From: Fimbriimonadaceae bacterium
GTDB taxonomy: Bacteria > Armatimonadota > Fimbriimonadia > Fimbriimonadales > Fimbriimonadaceae
Direction of reading: 5' to 3'
Assembly (NCBI GenBank): GCA_019454105.1
Contig: CP075364.1
Span: 2,359,362 to 2,423,361, forward strand
Length of the DNA: 64,000 nt
This document shows, piece by piece, positions 25,702 to 33,904 of the stretch. The position numbers were made by a program, and so were the translations under genes. Positions within the stretch are counted from its first letter, which is position 1. Each line of letters starts with the position of its first letter. Below the pieces are notes generated by a model that worked only from the letters and a program-made list of their open reading frames with translations, did not search any database and was not told where the DNA came from.

Positions 25702-26865
25702 GTGTACAATCATGGAGGTATGGCGACAAGAGCGGACAGCGGAGAGGGTTCATGCCGAAAAATCCAGAGCGGAAAGCTCTCCGGAAAGTGGCGGGTTCAA
25801 TACCGCCTTAGGAAGCCTGATGGCTCTCAAAAGCGCGTCTCGCGGGTGTTCAGCACCCAGAAGGAAGGGCTGGAATTTCTGCGTTCGCTTCGCAAAGACG
25901 GAAGCCCGGTAGCTCACCAAATCACCCACGACCTCACGTTTGGTGACTGGCTCGATTGGCTCATCAAGAATGACTGGAGCGAGTCCCTTGACCCTAAGAC
26001 CGTGCGAGACCGGAAGACCCGGTATGAGAAGTACGCCATGGCTCGGTGGGCGGATGTTCCACTCACTCGCATTGATCCGGTCGAAGTGAAGTCCTTCTAC
26101 ACCCACCTTCGGGAAACCGGAGTTGGTCAACACACCATCATTGCCCTTCGAGTGCTCCTGGTTCGAGCGTTCAATCAGGCCATCGCACCGTATGGTCGCG
26201 TCCCTCACTTCTGGCGCAATCCCTTTGCTCTAGAACTCAAGACCCCGCCAAGACGTGTCGCGGTCGCACTCACGCCCAAGGAAGCGAAGAAGGCACTGGC
26301 TTCCAAAGACCTCGATGACAAACGTCGAGCCATGCTTGGCGTGTACCTACTTGCCGGACTTCGGCTGGGAGAGCAAATGGCACTAACCGTCGGACAGATC
26401 AACTTCAAGGAGAAAACGATCCTGGTTGACCGCGCGGTGAAGCTCACGGAGAAGAGTGCTCAGACGGTGGGGCTTCCGAAGGGCGACAAGGTGAGAATCG
26501 CGGTTCTGTGCGACACCCTTGCGGCGATCCTGCGTCCGCTCTGCGAAGGGAAAAGTGATGAAGAGTATCTGTGGAGCACGGTCGAAGAAAACAAACCCAG
26601 GATGAAGGCTCTTACCTATGCCACTTGGCGGAGGCTTCGCAAAGAAGCCGGGCTACCCGAAGATATGAGTCCGCACGACTGCCGCCTCACGCACATCAAC
26701 TGGATCGAGAAACTGTGTCCAGACGTCTCCACAACGACTCTGAAGGAGCATGTAGGACACGCCGGGGTTGGTGTTACCGAAGTCAACTACACCAGACCCC
26801 TAGCGATGTCACAGAGCATTTTGCGAACCTCCCTGGACGCGCTTTTTGCAAGCGGCAACAAGTAG
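25702..26865 (+). CDS. int: Tyrosine recombinase/integrase of the element
   Basis: The 387-residue product has an N-terminal arm-binding region (about 25-60), a SAM-like core-binding domain (about 78-165) and a catalytic domain with R221 (AGLRLGEQMAL), K260/K263, H325-x-x-R328 (SPHDCRLTH), H353 (EHVGHAG) and nucleophile Y363 (VNYTRP). It would insert and excise the element at tRNA-Arg(CCU). Start is GTG at 25702 or ATG at 25720. GGAGGT touches the ATG too closely to decide. Its stop abuts the convergent excisionase-like gene exactly. Confidence 0.93.
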   Translation: MYNHGGMATRADSGEGSCRKIQSGKLSGKWRVQYRLRKPDGSQKRVSRVFSTQKEGLEFLRSLRKDGSPVAHQITHDLTFGDWLDWLIKNDWSESLDPKTVRDRKTRYEKYAMARWADVPLTRIDPVEVKSFYTHLRETGVGQHTIIALRVLLVRAFNQAIAPYGRVPHFWRNPFALELKTPPRRVAVALTPKEAKKALASKDLDDKRRAMLGVYLLAGLRLGEQMALTVGQINFKEKTILVDRAVKLTEKSAQTVGLPKGDKVRIAVLCDTLAAILRPLCEGKSDEEYLWSTVEENKPRMKALTYATWRRLRKEAGLPEDMSPHDCRLTHINWIEKLCPDVSTTTLKEHVGHAGVGVTEVNYTRPLAMSQSILRTSLDALFASGNK

Positions 26866-27054
26866 TCACGAGCTTCGCTCTTGCTTCTCAAGATATTCCT
26901 GGAGCTGCCGGGCGGAAATCCGCCTGGCTCCTCCAACTTTGAACGATTGGAGCTTTCCTGCCTGAATCGCTTCATACAAGAAACTCCGGGAGAGTGACAA
27001 GAGCTTTGCCGCTTCTCCAACGGTATATGCGAGTTTTTGTGGTTGCTGGTGCAT
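26866..27054 (-). CDS. Excisionase-like helix-turn-helix protein
   Basis: The 62-residue winged helix-turn-helix protein of the MerR/Xis type reads YTVGEAAKLLSLSRSFLYEAI and then FKVGGARRISARQLQEYLEK. Small proteins of this kind next to a tyrosine integrase usually bend attachment-site DNA to favour excision. It ends back-to-back with the integrase stop codon, with no spacer. It is the last gene of a leftward run from 31012. Confidence 0.85.
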   Translation of the reverse strand: MHQQPQKLAYTVGEAAKLLSLSRSFLYEAIQAGKLQSFKVGGARRISARQLQEYLEKQERSS

Positions 27055-27066
27055 AGGTGGTCTCCT

Positions 27067-27429
27067 TCATTTGTAGAACTCAGTGTCCGTGATTCGTTGG
27101 GTTGCCGTTCGAGTTCCATTCGATTCGCCACCGTACTTGACTCCAAACAGCCTCTTGTCAGAGTGGTTCACGACGTCTGTGATGGTGGTTTCAACCTTCC
27201 TTATTCCTCGGTAGCCAAGTTGAGCTGCGATGAGCGCGACTGCTTCTTGCGGAGCGTGAGGCGCAAGGCATTTGACTGCCTCAACCACCAATGCGAGGGT
27301 GAAGTTCGCCTCGTTCTTCGCCAGGTTATAGTCCCCACGAGACTCAGCAGCTTCGGAGCGTGCCAACGCATTTCTGGCTCCATTCAGCAGAACTTCGACC
27401 GATGGCGGTAGTGATTCGATTGGCTTCAT
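27067..27429 (-). CDS. Unrecognised 120-residue protein
   Basis: The product is mainly helical in its first two thirds (SVEVLLNGARNALARSEAAES, ANFTLALVVEAVKCLA), with a basic C-terminal third. No motif identifies it. It starts with ATG overlapping the stop of the next upstream gene (ATGA) and precedes the excisionase-like gene by 12 bases. A role in element maintenance or mobilisation is suggested by position only. Confidence 0.55.
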   Translation of the reverse strand: MKPIESLPPSVEVLLNGARNALARSEAAESRGDYNLAKNEANFTLALVVEAVKCLAPHAPQEAVALIAAQLGYRGIRKVETTITDVVNHSDKRLFGVKYGGESNGTRTATQRITDTEFYK

Positions 27430-27686
27430 GGCAACCTACCACTGCTCAATCGTGGAGATAGGCGACTTAGGAGTGCCTTCCCAAGTAGTTCTGGATCACC
27501 GGATGCGAGTTGAATACCCGCGATTCCAGATTTCTGGTGAGCGGATCGACGAATAGCATCAGCGGTGCTTGATTCGCCGAGTCCTTCCCAATGCTCCGCC
27601 CGTTTCAAATCCTCCGTAGCCTTCGCCAGCTCTTCGAGGAACCACGAGGGTAGCTCAGTAGTTTCGATGATGTTCATGGTTTTCAT
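27426..27686 (-). CDS. Unrecognised small helical protein
   Basis: I start it at ATG 27686, just after the TAG of the relaxation protein, with GGAG about ten bases upstream. The 86-residue product is helical and acidic in its first half (WFLEELAKATEDLKRAEHWEGLG). No family is recognised. It overlaps the next gene by four bases, so it is co-translated with it. Confidence 0.5.
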   Translation of the reverse strand: MKTMNIIETTELPSWFLEELAKATEDLKRAEHWEGLGESSTADAIRRSAHQKSGIAGIQLASGDPELLGKALLSRLSPRLSSGRLP

Positions 27687-27688
27687 TC

Positions 27689-28381
27689 CTAGCTCCAACC
27701 TCCAATCAGAGGAACCCCAAGTTCCTCAAAGGTCTGAACAAGAAAGCCATACGAGCAGCGATCTGGCTCTAAGTCGCGCAGATGAGTTGCCCTCAACTTT
27801 CCGGTCGTGACAATGAGAAGGTTGAAGCTGTCTATTTGGTAAAGGCGCTTGGCATGCCCGCCACTCGCGAACTGATGGTAGTTCTTGAGTTTCTCGCCAA
27901 GTTTTTGGGGCGAAACGTGTCCCATGTCGCATTCGACCAGTATAGGGCCCTTGACCGACATAGCCATCCCATCAGGTCGTATTTCAAGAGTCTTGCCCGC
28001 ATGCTCAAAGACTCTCCATAGCATCGGCTCGTACTGCCAATTTGAGGCACCCTTGGATTTGAGTGCTAAGCGGATTTCGGTTGTTGCTAGGGCATGTCGC
28101 AAAAACCGGGGAGACGGTTGCCGATTGGCAATCAGGCCTGCAGCCCGTCCGGTGAGCACTTCGCTGGCATTTGGTCCGGGTCCATAGAGGCTTCCTCGGA
28201 AAAATGGCGTTTCCAAATTCCTTAATAACCCTAACTCCCTCAGGACCCGCATTCGAGTGTTGACTCTGGTAACAGAGTTGAACAATCCAAGCGCGAGAAT
28301 CTGATCCCTCGACAAAACGTGGCTCATGGCAATCTCAAAAACCAAGTCCTTATCTCGTTGAGTGAGGATCACGAGAGCCAA
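27689..28381 (-). CDS. Replication-relaxation family protein
   Basis: The 230-residue product has an N-terminal winged helix (LTQRDKDLVFEIAMSHVLSRDQILAL). A region follows with RFLRHALATTEIRLAL and then RPDGMAMSVKGPILVECDMG, as in the Replic_Relax family found with VirD4-type genes on plasmids and integrative elements. Such proteins are thought to relax DNA or start strand transfer at an origin. The pattern Asp...EcDxG resembles a nuclease-like core. The start is TTG at 28381 or GTG at 28372. It overlaps the coupling-protein gene by 13 bases. Confidence 0.78.
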   Translation of the reverse strand: MALVILTQRDKDLVFEIAMSHVLSRDQILALGLFNSVTRVNTRMRVLRELGLLRNLETPFFRGSLYGPGPNASEVLTGRAAGLIANRQPSPRFLRHALATTEIRLALKSKGASNWQYEPMLWRVFEHAGKTLEIRPDGMAMSVKGPILVECDMGHVSPQKLGEKLKNYHQFASGGHAKRLYQIDSFNLLIVTTGKLRATHLRDLEPDRCSYGFLVQTFEELGVPLIGGWS

Positions 28382-29760
28382 TCCTCCAGGCTAGAGGTCT
28401 GATGAGTTCTCTTTTTTCGTGTTGGTGCAGTCGCAGTCGGAGCAGCTGGCGTAGTCGGTGAGCAGGGAGTTTGAATCGAGGGTTGCTCGTACTCCTTGGA
28501 CGAGTGCTGGCGATGAATCTCGGCAAGGAAGGAGCGCGAACGTGAGTCTAAGACCCCGCCATTGCCGATGGGCTTGTTCACCTCAACGCCCACCAACTTG
28601 TTGCCCTTTCGAACAATGCATGTGCCGATTGGGAGCCGTGTGAGGTCTAATGCTTTCCTGTCACCCGTTAGGTCAGCCGACATTGCCTGTGAGTCATCTC
28701 GACCTAGCCTGAAAATAGCTTTCAAGCCAACGTTGCCGAGGATGAGAGACCGCAAGCTTGGGCCGACCTGTGAGAGCGTTTGGTGGGCACAAATGAGGGA
28801 GAACCCGAACCTCCTGCCCTCGGCGATTACTGAAGAGAGGTCTTCGCTCGCAAAGTTTGAAAACTCATCGAGCAGGAGAAGGACTGGGTTCCGCTCATGT
28901 TCTGCCTCGCCAACCCGGGAGAACATAGTCTGAGTTAGGCAACCCAAGAAAAGGGACCCAAAAACGCGTCCAACATCTGCAGTTTCATCCACTGCTAGGG
29001 AAACTAGAAGAACGCTCCCATCTTGGTTCAGGTGTTGATTGAGGTTGATCGCGTTCCGATCACTGAGGATGCTTCTGAGTTTGGGCGTAGCAAAGACCGC
29101 CGAAAGTTTGTTCAGGACTGGCATCGCCAATGCCGCTCTGCGGTCTTCCTTCATCGAGTGAAACCGAGTAATGAATGCACGAACAGCTTCAGTCTTCACT
29201 TGACCTATGAGCCAATCGCGATATTCATCCACATAGAATGCCGCCTCTAACTGAGTCAGCGGTTCTCCAGCCTCTGCGAGAGCAATGAGGAAGTACCGAA
29301 GAGTTTCTTCAAGCTGAACTCCGAAAGAGTCTGACCCTGCCTTAATCGTCGATGCAACGTTAAGTGCTCGCTTGTGAGGCAAGCCAGCGCCACCTAGTGG
29401 ATCGAATCCCATGTGAGGTGTCGAGTGTCGCAGATCAATCACCTTTACTAGGGAAGGATCGACACGGCCTGCCAGAAGCGTGAGCGCATCGTTGACCTGA
29501 TCGCCTCTCGCATCGACAAGCACGAACGAGTCACCACGTTTGATAGCTCCGGCCAGTATGTGAGTCAGGCACACCGTCTTCCCGCTCCCAGAGGCTCCGA
29601 GGATCAGCCCGTGTACGGCAAGGTCTCGTCGAGAGACGCTGAAGAGCCTAGATGCCGGATGATCCCGGTGATCTTGGTAGTCAGCCTCTATCCCGATCCA
29701 GTGCTCAGGTCGAGTACCTTCAAACTCGTTGAAGTCTTGCATTGATCCACTCATGAACAT
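28369..29760 (-). CDS. VirD4/TraG-type coupling ATPase
   Basis: The P-loop ATPase carries Walker A GASGSGKT, Walker B VLLLLDEFSNFA, and a TraM-recognition-like C-terminal half (RFGFSLICAHQTLSQVG). A low-complexity Pro/Thr tail follows. It lacks N-terminal transmembrane helices, so it is a soluble coupling protein that would bring relaxed element DNA to a host-supplied channel. I start it at ATG 29760; ATGs at 29754 and 29742 are also possible. A longer frame would cover the palindrome at 29791. Confidence 0.85.
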   Translation of the reverse strand: MFMSGSMQDFNEFEGTRPEHWIGIEADYQDHRDHPASRLFSVSRRDLAVHGLILGASGSGKTVCLTHILAGAIKRGDSFVLVDARGDQVNDALTLLAGRVDPSLVKVIDLRHSTPHMGFDPLGGAGLPHKRALNVASTIKAGSDSFGVQLEETLRYFLIALAEAGEPLTQLEAAFYVDEYRDWLIGQVKTEAVRAFITRFHSMKEDRRAALAMPVLNKLSAVFATPKLRSILSDRNAINLNQHLNQDGSVLLVSLAVDETADVGRVFGSLFLGCLTQTMFSRVGEAEHERNPVLLLLDEFSNFASEDLSSVIAEGRRFGFSLICAHQTLSQVGPSLRSLILGNVGLKAIFRLGRDDSQAMSADLTGDRKALDLTRLPIGTCIVRKGNKLVGVEVNKPIGNGGVLDSRSRSFLAEIHRQHSSKEYEQPSIQTPCSPTTPAAPTATAPTRKKRTHQTSSLEDWLS

Positions 29761-29790
29761 GAGTGTCCACTGAGCGCAGGGGTTTTCCGG

Positions 29791-29835
29791 TCGCACCAGG
29801 TGCGATTCTCGTCGATTTCCTAGGGCTAGGGAATC
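29791..29835. repeat. Two adjacent inverted repeats upstream of the coupling-protein gene
   Basis: TCGCACC-A-GGTGCGA (29791-29805) is a perfect 7-bp palindrome. GATTTCCTAG (29814-29823) pairs with CTAGGGAATC (29826-29835) with one mismatch around a 2-base loop, and overlaps the stop of the gene at 29826. Together they could be an operator plus terminator, or a compact oriT. The sequence does not decide between these. Confidence 0.45.
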
Positions 29836-30746
29836 ATTGAGCTTGGGTTTGCTGCAAAAAAAGCTTGCAGGCCCTCAACCTTGGACTTGCGCCTGCCGGG
29901 TTGGATGTTCAACCTAGCTGTAACTTCCATGCTCCATGCGCCGTACCCTGTAACCGAATCCTGCATCCGGCCTGTATCGGTCTCTTTATATGTCCACGTT
30001 GGGATCGCACCGCACTTGGTAGCTTCCACAAAGTCGAACTTATACTCGTGAAGCACCCGAGCAACACGCCTTTGCTGCAGAGTGAGAAATTCCTTGTAGG
30101 GCGATGGTTCGTGAACTCGGAGCAATCTCTTGCCCCAATCACCGAAGATGCCAAGGCCTTTCCATGGGCCTGTTACCGTGAGGAGGTAAAGGTCTCCAGT
30201 AAGAGGAACGATGGAGCAATCTCCGGCAGGAATAACGTATTTCAGACCTTGGATCATTGGAGCAAACTTAGTGGTGACGGTGGCGGCTACACGCCCTATT
30301 CGGTTGCCCTCAAAGTACCGAGTGAATCGCTGCAACGCAGTTTCCAAGAACTGCAAGTCTGGAACGCCACCTTCGCCAGTCTTCCAAAAGCAGGAAGTCA
30401 ATAGAAGATCAAGGGGACCTTCGAACTCCGCATCCTTCAAGCTTTGCCGCATGGAGACGTCGTACCAACACTCTTTGGTGCGGTCCTCGGAAATCTCGTT
30501 TAAGCAGCTTGGTGCGAGCAAGGAGCAGGCAACGCATCCGACCACACGGTCATTCTCCATCACAGTTCGCGCAAAGTTGGAAAAGTGATAGTTACCAAAA
30601 CCTTGTGAGGATGATGGTCCAATGCTGATGCATTTTCTGAGCTGACCTGCAGTCCAGTCAACTACATCCGGGTCAGGGTCAATAGGGGGGACAAGATCAA
30701 GCAGGAGTTCCAGATCGTCCATCACAACAGGCCGGAACTGTAGCAT
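29826..30746 (-). CDS. Unrecognised protein, possibly GNAT-like
   Basis: The 306-residue product begins LQFRPVVMDDLELLLDLV. Further on it has RVVGCVACSLL and RIGRVAATVTTKFAPMIQGL, an order of elements loosely like a GNAT acetyltransferase, though the acetyl-CoA loop is not clear. Seven or more cysteines are scattered through it. The ATG at 30746 overlaps the stop of the Xre-type gene (TGATG), so it is translated with that regulator. This arrangement is seen in regulator/effector pairs. Function remains open. Confidence 0.55.
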   Translation of the reverse strand: MLQFRPVVMDDLELLLDLVPPIDPDPDVVDWTAGQLRKCISIGPSSSQGFGNYHFSNFARTVMENDRVVGCVACSLLAPSCLNEISEDRTKECWYDVSMRQSLKDAEFEGPLDLLLTSCFWKTGEGGVPDLQFLETALQRFTRYFEGNRIGRVAATVTTKFAPMIQGLKYVIPAGDCSIVPLTGDLYLLTVTGPWKGLGIFGDWGKRLLRVHEPSPYKEFLTLQQRRVARVLHEYKFDFVEATKCGAIPTWTYKETDTGRMQDSVTGYGAWSMEVTARLNIQPGRRKSKVEGLQAFFAANPSSMIP

Positions 30747-31012
30747 CAAAGCCTCCCTTTGGCGGAAGATGTCGCCTCAAGCGTTCCCAACAAACTTGAG
30801 GCCGAAGTGCCGAGGACAGTTGCGAGATCGATCAGAGTCGGAATATCAAGATGCTGGATGCCCTGTTCGACCTTCCACACGAATGCCTGAGTTCGGTCCA
30901 TCCTCTTTGCAAGCTCACGCTGGGATAGTCCCTGAGACTCGCGAAGCTCGCGCAGAAGCTCGCCCAAAATGGCATGCTCCTCCCGCGCCGCGCTTCGAAC
31001 CGTTCGTCTCAA
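30746..31012 (-). CDS. Xre-family helix-turn-helix regulator
   Basis: The 88-residue protein has one helix-turn-helix domain (LRELRESQGLSQRELAKRMDRTQAFVWKVEQGIQHLDIPTL, given here as its whole span, residues about 21-60). A short tail follows. It is the first gene of the leftward run that includes the coupling ATPase and relaxation protein, so it may control mobilisation genes. It is coupled to the gene at 29826. The divergent secreted-protein gene begins only 76 bases away. Confidence 0.82.
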   Translation of the reverse strand: MRRTVRSAAREEHAILGELLRELRESQGLSQRELAKRMDRTQAFVWKVEQGIQHLDIPTLIDLATVLGTSASSLLGTLEATSSAKGRL

Positions 31013-31088
31013 TACTCAAATCCCTGGTCAAATGACTCTAGGGTAGAGTTGCATGAGAGGTAGACTCTTGCGAGGAGTCAAAGCATTG

Positions 31089-32039
31089 ATGACAAGAGTA
31101 TTCGTTACGGTTGGGCTCGCCATTCTCGGCGCAGTCGCTCAGGCTGACATCGTCGGCAAAGTGAAAGGAATCGACCAGTCCGGCATTACGCTCGACATCG
31201 GGCCAAAGCATCCGTGGGGATCAACCATTACAGCTCAAAGGCGTGGCGAGATTATCCGGCAGCTTCCAAGTGGAAGCCTCATTCGGCTTCGACTCGAAGC
31301 CGGAAAGGTTGTGAGTGCGCGTCCCACACGTATTCAGCCAGGCCAAATAAAGATCACTAAGCTGCAGGCAATGAAGCCGTATAGTGGCGGCTTTAAGTTC
31401 GAGGAAGGTCACCAATTTTGGGGCTACATTCCCAAAAGCGTTGGAGTCAACCATGGAAGCGACACAACTGTCTATGAACTAAACAAGTCATTCGATTCCA
31501 TTCGCTTCAAGTTTCTGACCATGGATCACAACGACATTGTGCGAACAAGACTACATTGGAGACTTGATGGGGGTGAAGTGATAACACGAGAGACATCGAC
31601 AACTTCCTTGATCGAGGTTCTGATTGATCTCAGAGGTGTTCGAAGTCTCCAAATCTGGGCTGACAATCGCACGGACAACTTTCAGGCAGACCCGAACTTC
31701 ATCATCGACGCCGAGCTTTTGCAGCTTCCGGAAAGCGTTCCGGTGCTATCGTCACCGGCGAGCAAGGAGTCTGTCCGTTCCGATGAGGAACTTCGCTGGG
31801 GACCTGTACCGGATTCACTTGGGTACCGCGTGGAACTTGAGTGTATCCGCCTGTACAGCACCGATGACGCCTTGAAACAGCGATTCTTCACGGTCCAAAC
31901 GAACTCCGAGACGCGGGTTGTGAAACTCTCCGACCTTAACCTCCCGCTTGGTGAGTACCGCTGGCGAGTGCACTCGCTCGATGATATTGGCGTAATGGGA
32001 CAGTTGAACGAGTGGTGGCCGTTCACTCTAACAAAATGA
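31089..32039 (+). CDS. Secreted protein with NPCBM-like and FN3-like regions
   Basis: I start it at ATG 31089, giving a signal peptide MTRVFVTVGLAILGAVAQA; a start at 31053 adds 12 residues. The middle (FDSIRFKFLTMDHNDIVRTRLHWRLDGG, a stretch spanning about residues 133-160) and the following VEVLIDLRGVRSLQIWADN-type strand resemble NPCBM carbohydrate-binding modules. The C-terminal 90 residues look like an Ig/FN3 sandwich (LGEYRWRVHSLDD). It is coupled to the next lipoprotein by ATGA. This is unexplained element cargo. Confidence 0.55.
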   Translation: MTRVFVTVGLAILGAVAQADIVGKVKGIDQSGITLDIGPKHPWGSTITAQRRGEIIRQLPSGSLIRLRLEAGKVVSARPTRIQPGQIKITKLQAMKPYSGGFKFEEGHQFWGYIPKSVGVNHGSDTTVYELNKSFDSIRFKFLTMDHNDIVRTRLHWRLDGGEVITRETSTTSLIEVLIDLRGVRSLQIWADNRTDNFQADPNFIIDAELLQLPESVPVLSSPASKESVRSDEELRWGPVPDSLGYRVELECIRLYSTDDALKQRFFTVQTNSETRVVKLSDLNLPLGEYRWRVHSLDDIGVMGQLNEWWPFTLTK

Positions 32040-33187
32040 ACCTAAGACCACCTTCGGTAGTTCTAGGACTGACCGCAACTCTGGTCCTTGCGGGTTGTGC
32101 CAAGCCAGGGCCAAGTGGGGAAACTCAGAAAGCACTCAGCTTGCTTCAATCAAACATGACGGAGGATGCGCTCACGCTGCTTCAAAAGCGCGTTCAAAGC
32201 GATCCTGCTGACATATCCGCCGTGCTCTTGCTAAAGGTTATTCGCGGCGACTCGACAGCATCTGAATTAATCAGACTTGCAGATGAAAATGCCTGGGTAC
32301 GCACGACGATGAGCGATGCGGTCGCCTCAACCCTTGTGGAGTCCCTTCCGCCGACGGTTGAACTCAAGAAGTTCACAGAGGACTCGATTGAAGGAGATGT
32401 GAACGAGGCGGAGTCGGAAGCAAGTAGTGCTGGTCTTAGCCGCTTTCTGTCTCCGTACACCGCTGAACTTCTTGACTGGTGGTTAAAATCAAACGCGGGC
32501 GCGATAGACGACCCGAAACTTCGCTTCGCAATCTTCATGCGTTTTGGACACGGCGGTGCAACTGAAAGCGAAAGGCTGAGAGAGTTTGCCAAAGGGACTT
32601 CAGGGGATTGGGTTGACCTTGCATTTTGGGAGACGGCAGCGAGTCTTTACCACTCTGATAAGCGTGATGAAGCACTAGCAATGGTGCGTGAGTTGCAGAA
32701 ACTGACCAGCGCGACAGCTTCTAATTCGGCTATCGAACATGCGTTCGAAACTTGGCGAAGCGTGAAGATGCTTGAGGTACCCATAAGTGAAAGCGGTAGT
32801 GGTCTCGAAATCAACCCACGGAAAGCTCTGTCCTATACCATGACCGTCAAGCCAGGTGCAATCGTTGATATTCAAGTTCTGAACTCCATCGTGGTGAGGC
32901 CTTGGGGACGCGAACAAGTTGTTCAGCCAGCGGAAGCTTTCTACGTCTCAGACATTGAATCAGCCAAGTTCGACGAGTGGTGGGAATCAGGAAAGCGGCG
33001 TTCGATGTTTGTTGATCCCCAAATTGCTCCCTATCCAGGAGTACGCCACACGTTTCCACCTGGCCTCCGGCCATCCCTATCGGTTACCTGCACGTCAGGA
33101 GAACTAAGATTTTCAAGCACCCTTCCTTCACCGCGTTCAGAAGAGGTCTGGAAGCTTCGGGTTGAATACGGCGATCCTCAAACCTAA
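32036..33187 (+). CDS. Unrecognised lipoprotein
   Basis: ATG at 32036 overlaps the previous stop and opens a lipoprotein signal (VVLGLTATLVLAGC, lipobox LAGC). The first 150 mature residues are TPR-like helices (LSLLQSNMTEDALTLLQKRVQ). The rest is mixed, ending in beta-rich sequence. No enzyme motif is seen. With the preceding secreted protein it forms a two-gene envelope cargo operon inside the element. Confidence 0.6.
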   Translation: MNLRPPSVVLGLTATLVLAGCAKPGPSGETQKALSLLQSNMTEDALTLLQKRVQSDPADISAVLLLKVIRGDSTASELIRLADENAWVRTTMSDAVASTLVESLPPTVELKKFTEDSIEGDVNEAESEASSAGLSRFLSPYTAELLDWWLKSNAGAIDDPKLRFAIFMRFGHGGATESERLREFAKGTSGDWVDLAFWETAASLYHSDKRDEALAMVRELQKLTSATASNSAIEHAFETWRSVKMLEVPISESGSGLEINPRKALSYTMTVKPGAIVDIQVLNSIVVRPWGREQVVQPAEAFYVSDIESAKFDEWWESGKRRSMFVDPQIAPYPGVRHTFPPGLRPSLSVTCTSGELRFSSTLPSPRSEEVWKLRVEYGDPQT

Positions 33188-33421
33188 ACGCGTACCCGCC
33201 TATAGTTCCCGCCCGCCACCCTGTGTGTTTGTCTCGACTAGGGTCGAGGTAACTTCGGGGCTTCCGAAGTCGTTTGTTGAGGGTCGCTACTTGGTGTCTG
33301 TGGATAATCCCTCGCGCGCGCTTTTCTTTCAATATTTCTTTCTTGTTTTTGTTACGCGCGTGGTTGAGGTGGACACAAATCGTCTCATTTTGAAGCGTTG
33401 ATTTCGCTCGGCTGTGGATAA
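33188..33421. other. Candidate replication origin of the element
   Basis: Two perfect DnaA-box words, TGTGGATAA, lie at 33299-33307 and 33413-33421. Between them is an AT-rich, T-tract-filled stretch (about 33320-33353) flanked by CGCGCG runs. Upstream are two tandem hairpins, CTCGAC/GTCGAG (33233-33248) and ACTTCGG/CCGAAGT (33252-33270). The second box is inside the 3' end of a winged-helix replication-type gene. This layout is typical of plasmid or phage-like origins. Confidence 0.6.
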
Positions 33422-33693
33422 CTTAGGTCGATTGCGATGAGGCCGCGCGAAGCAAGGCGAGTCAGGCCACGGTGAACGCTGGAGCGCTTGATTCCGGTCC
33501 ATGCTTCCAGTTGCTCATAGGTCGCGGTCAGAGGAATGTGAAACCGCCGTAGACCATAGGCGCGGCGGGAGATCACCAGAAGGAGCCGGAGTTCAGGGTT
33601 CGATAGGATCGGGAGCAGCCGGTCCAAATGCGAGTTCGGGATCTTCGTCCACTCGGTCACGGGTGGTGGGAACTTCGGGGAGATACTTGGCAT
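33385..33693 (-). CDS. Winged-helix replication-initiator-type protein
   Basis: The 102-residue product starts at ATG 33693. It reads WTKIPNSHLDRLLPILSNPE, LLLVISRRAYGLR, TYEQLEAWTGIKRSSVHRGL and LASRGLI, the pattern of phage O/RepN-type initiator N-terminal domains. It overlaps the end of the upstream gene by 101 bases in another frame. It lacks the C-terminal helicase-loader half of typical initiators. Adjacent DnaA boxes support a replication role. Confidence 0.65.
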   Translation of the reverse strand: MPSISPKFPPPVTEWTKIPNSHLDRLLPILSNPELRLLLVISRRAYGLRRFHIPLTATYEQLEAWTGIKRSSVHRGLTRLASRGLIAIDLSYPQPSEINASK

Positions 33694-33904
33694 AGGTGAA
33701 TTCCTTCGGAGGTGAGTAGTTGCCCCGAACAGCCTCAATGATGAAGGCATTCGGGCGCTTTGCCTTGCGATACGGCAGATACAGTAGCTGCCGCTCGATC
33801 TCCTCAACCGGATAGTCTCGAAGAAGCTGAGCAACCCCGGCATTTGAGACGTTGAGCTTAAAGAGTTCGGTGGCGACCGCCGTCATGCGCTCTAGGTTTG
33901 TCAT
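33593..33904 (-). CDS. Small protein with an initiator-C-terminus-like segment
   Basis: The 103-residue product is helical (MTAVATELFKLNVSNAGVAQLL) with VEEIERQLLYLPYRKAKRPNAF and AVRGNYSPPKEF. Segments like this often occur at the C-termini of plasmid replication initiators. Here it precedes the winged-helix gene instead of following it. It is coupled to the Mrr-like gene by ATGA and overlaps the winged-helix gene by 101 bases. Function is inferred from context only. Confidence 0.6.
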   Translation of the reverse strand: MTNLERMTAVATELFKLNVSNAGVAQLLRDYPVEEIERQLLYLPYRKAKRPNAFIIEAVRGNYSPPKEFTYAKYLPEVPTTRDRVDEDPELAFGPAAPDPIEP

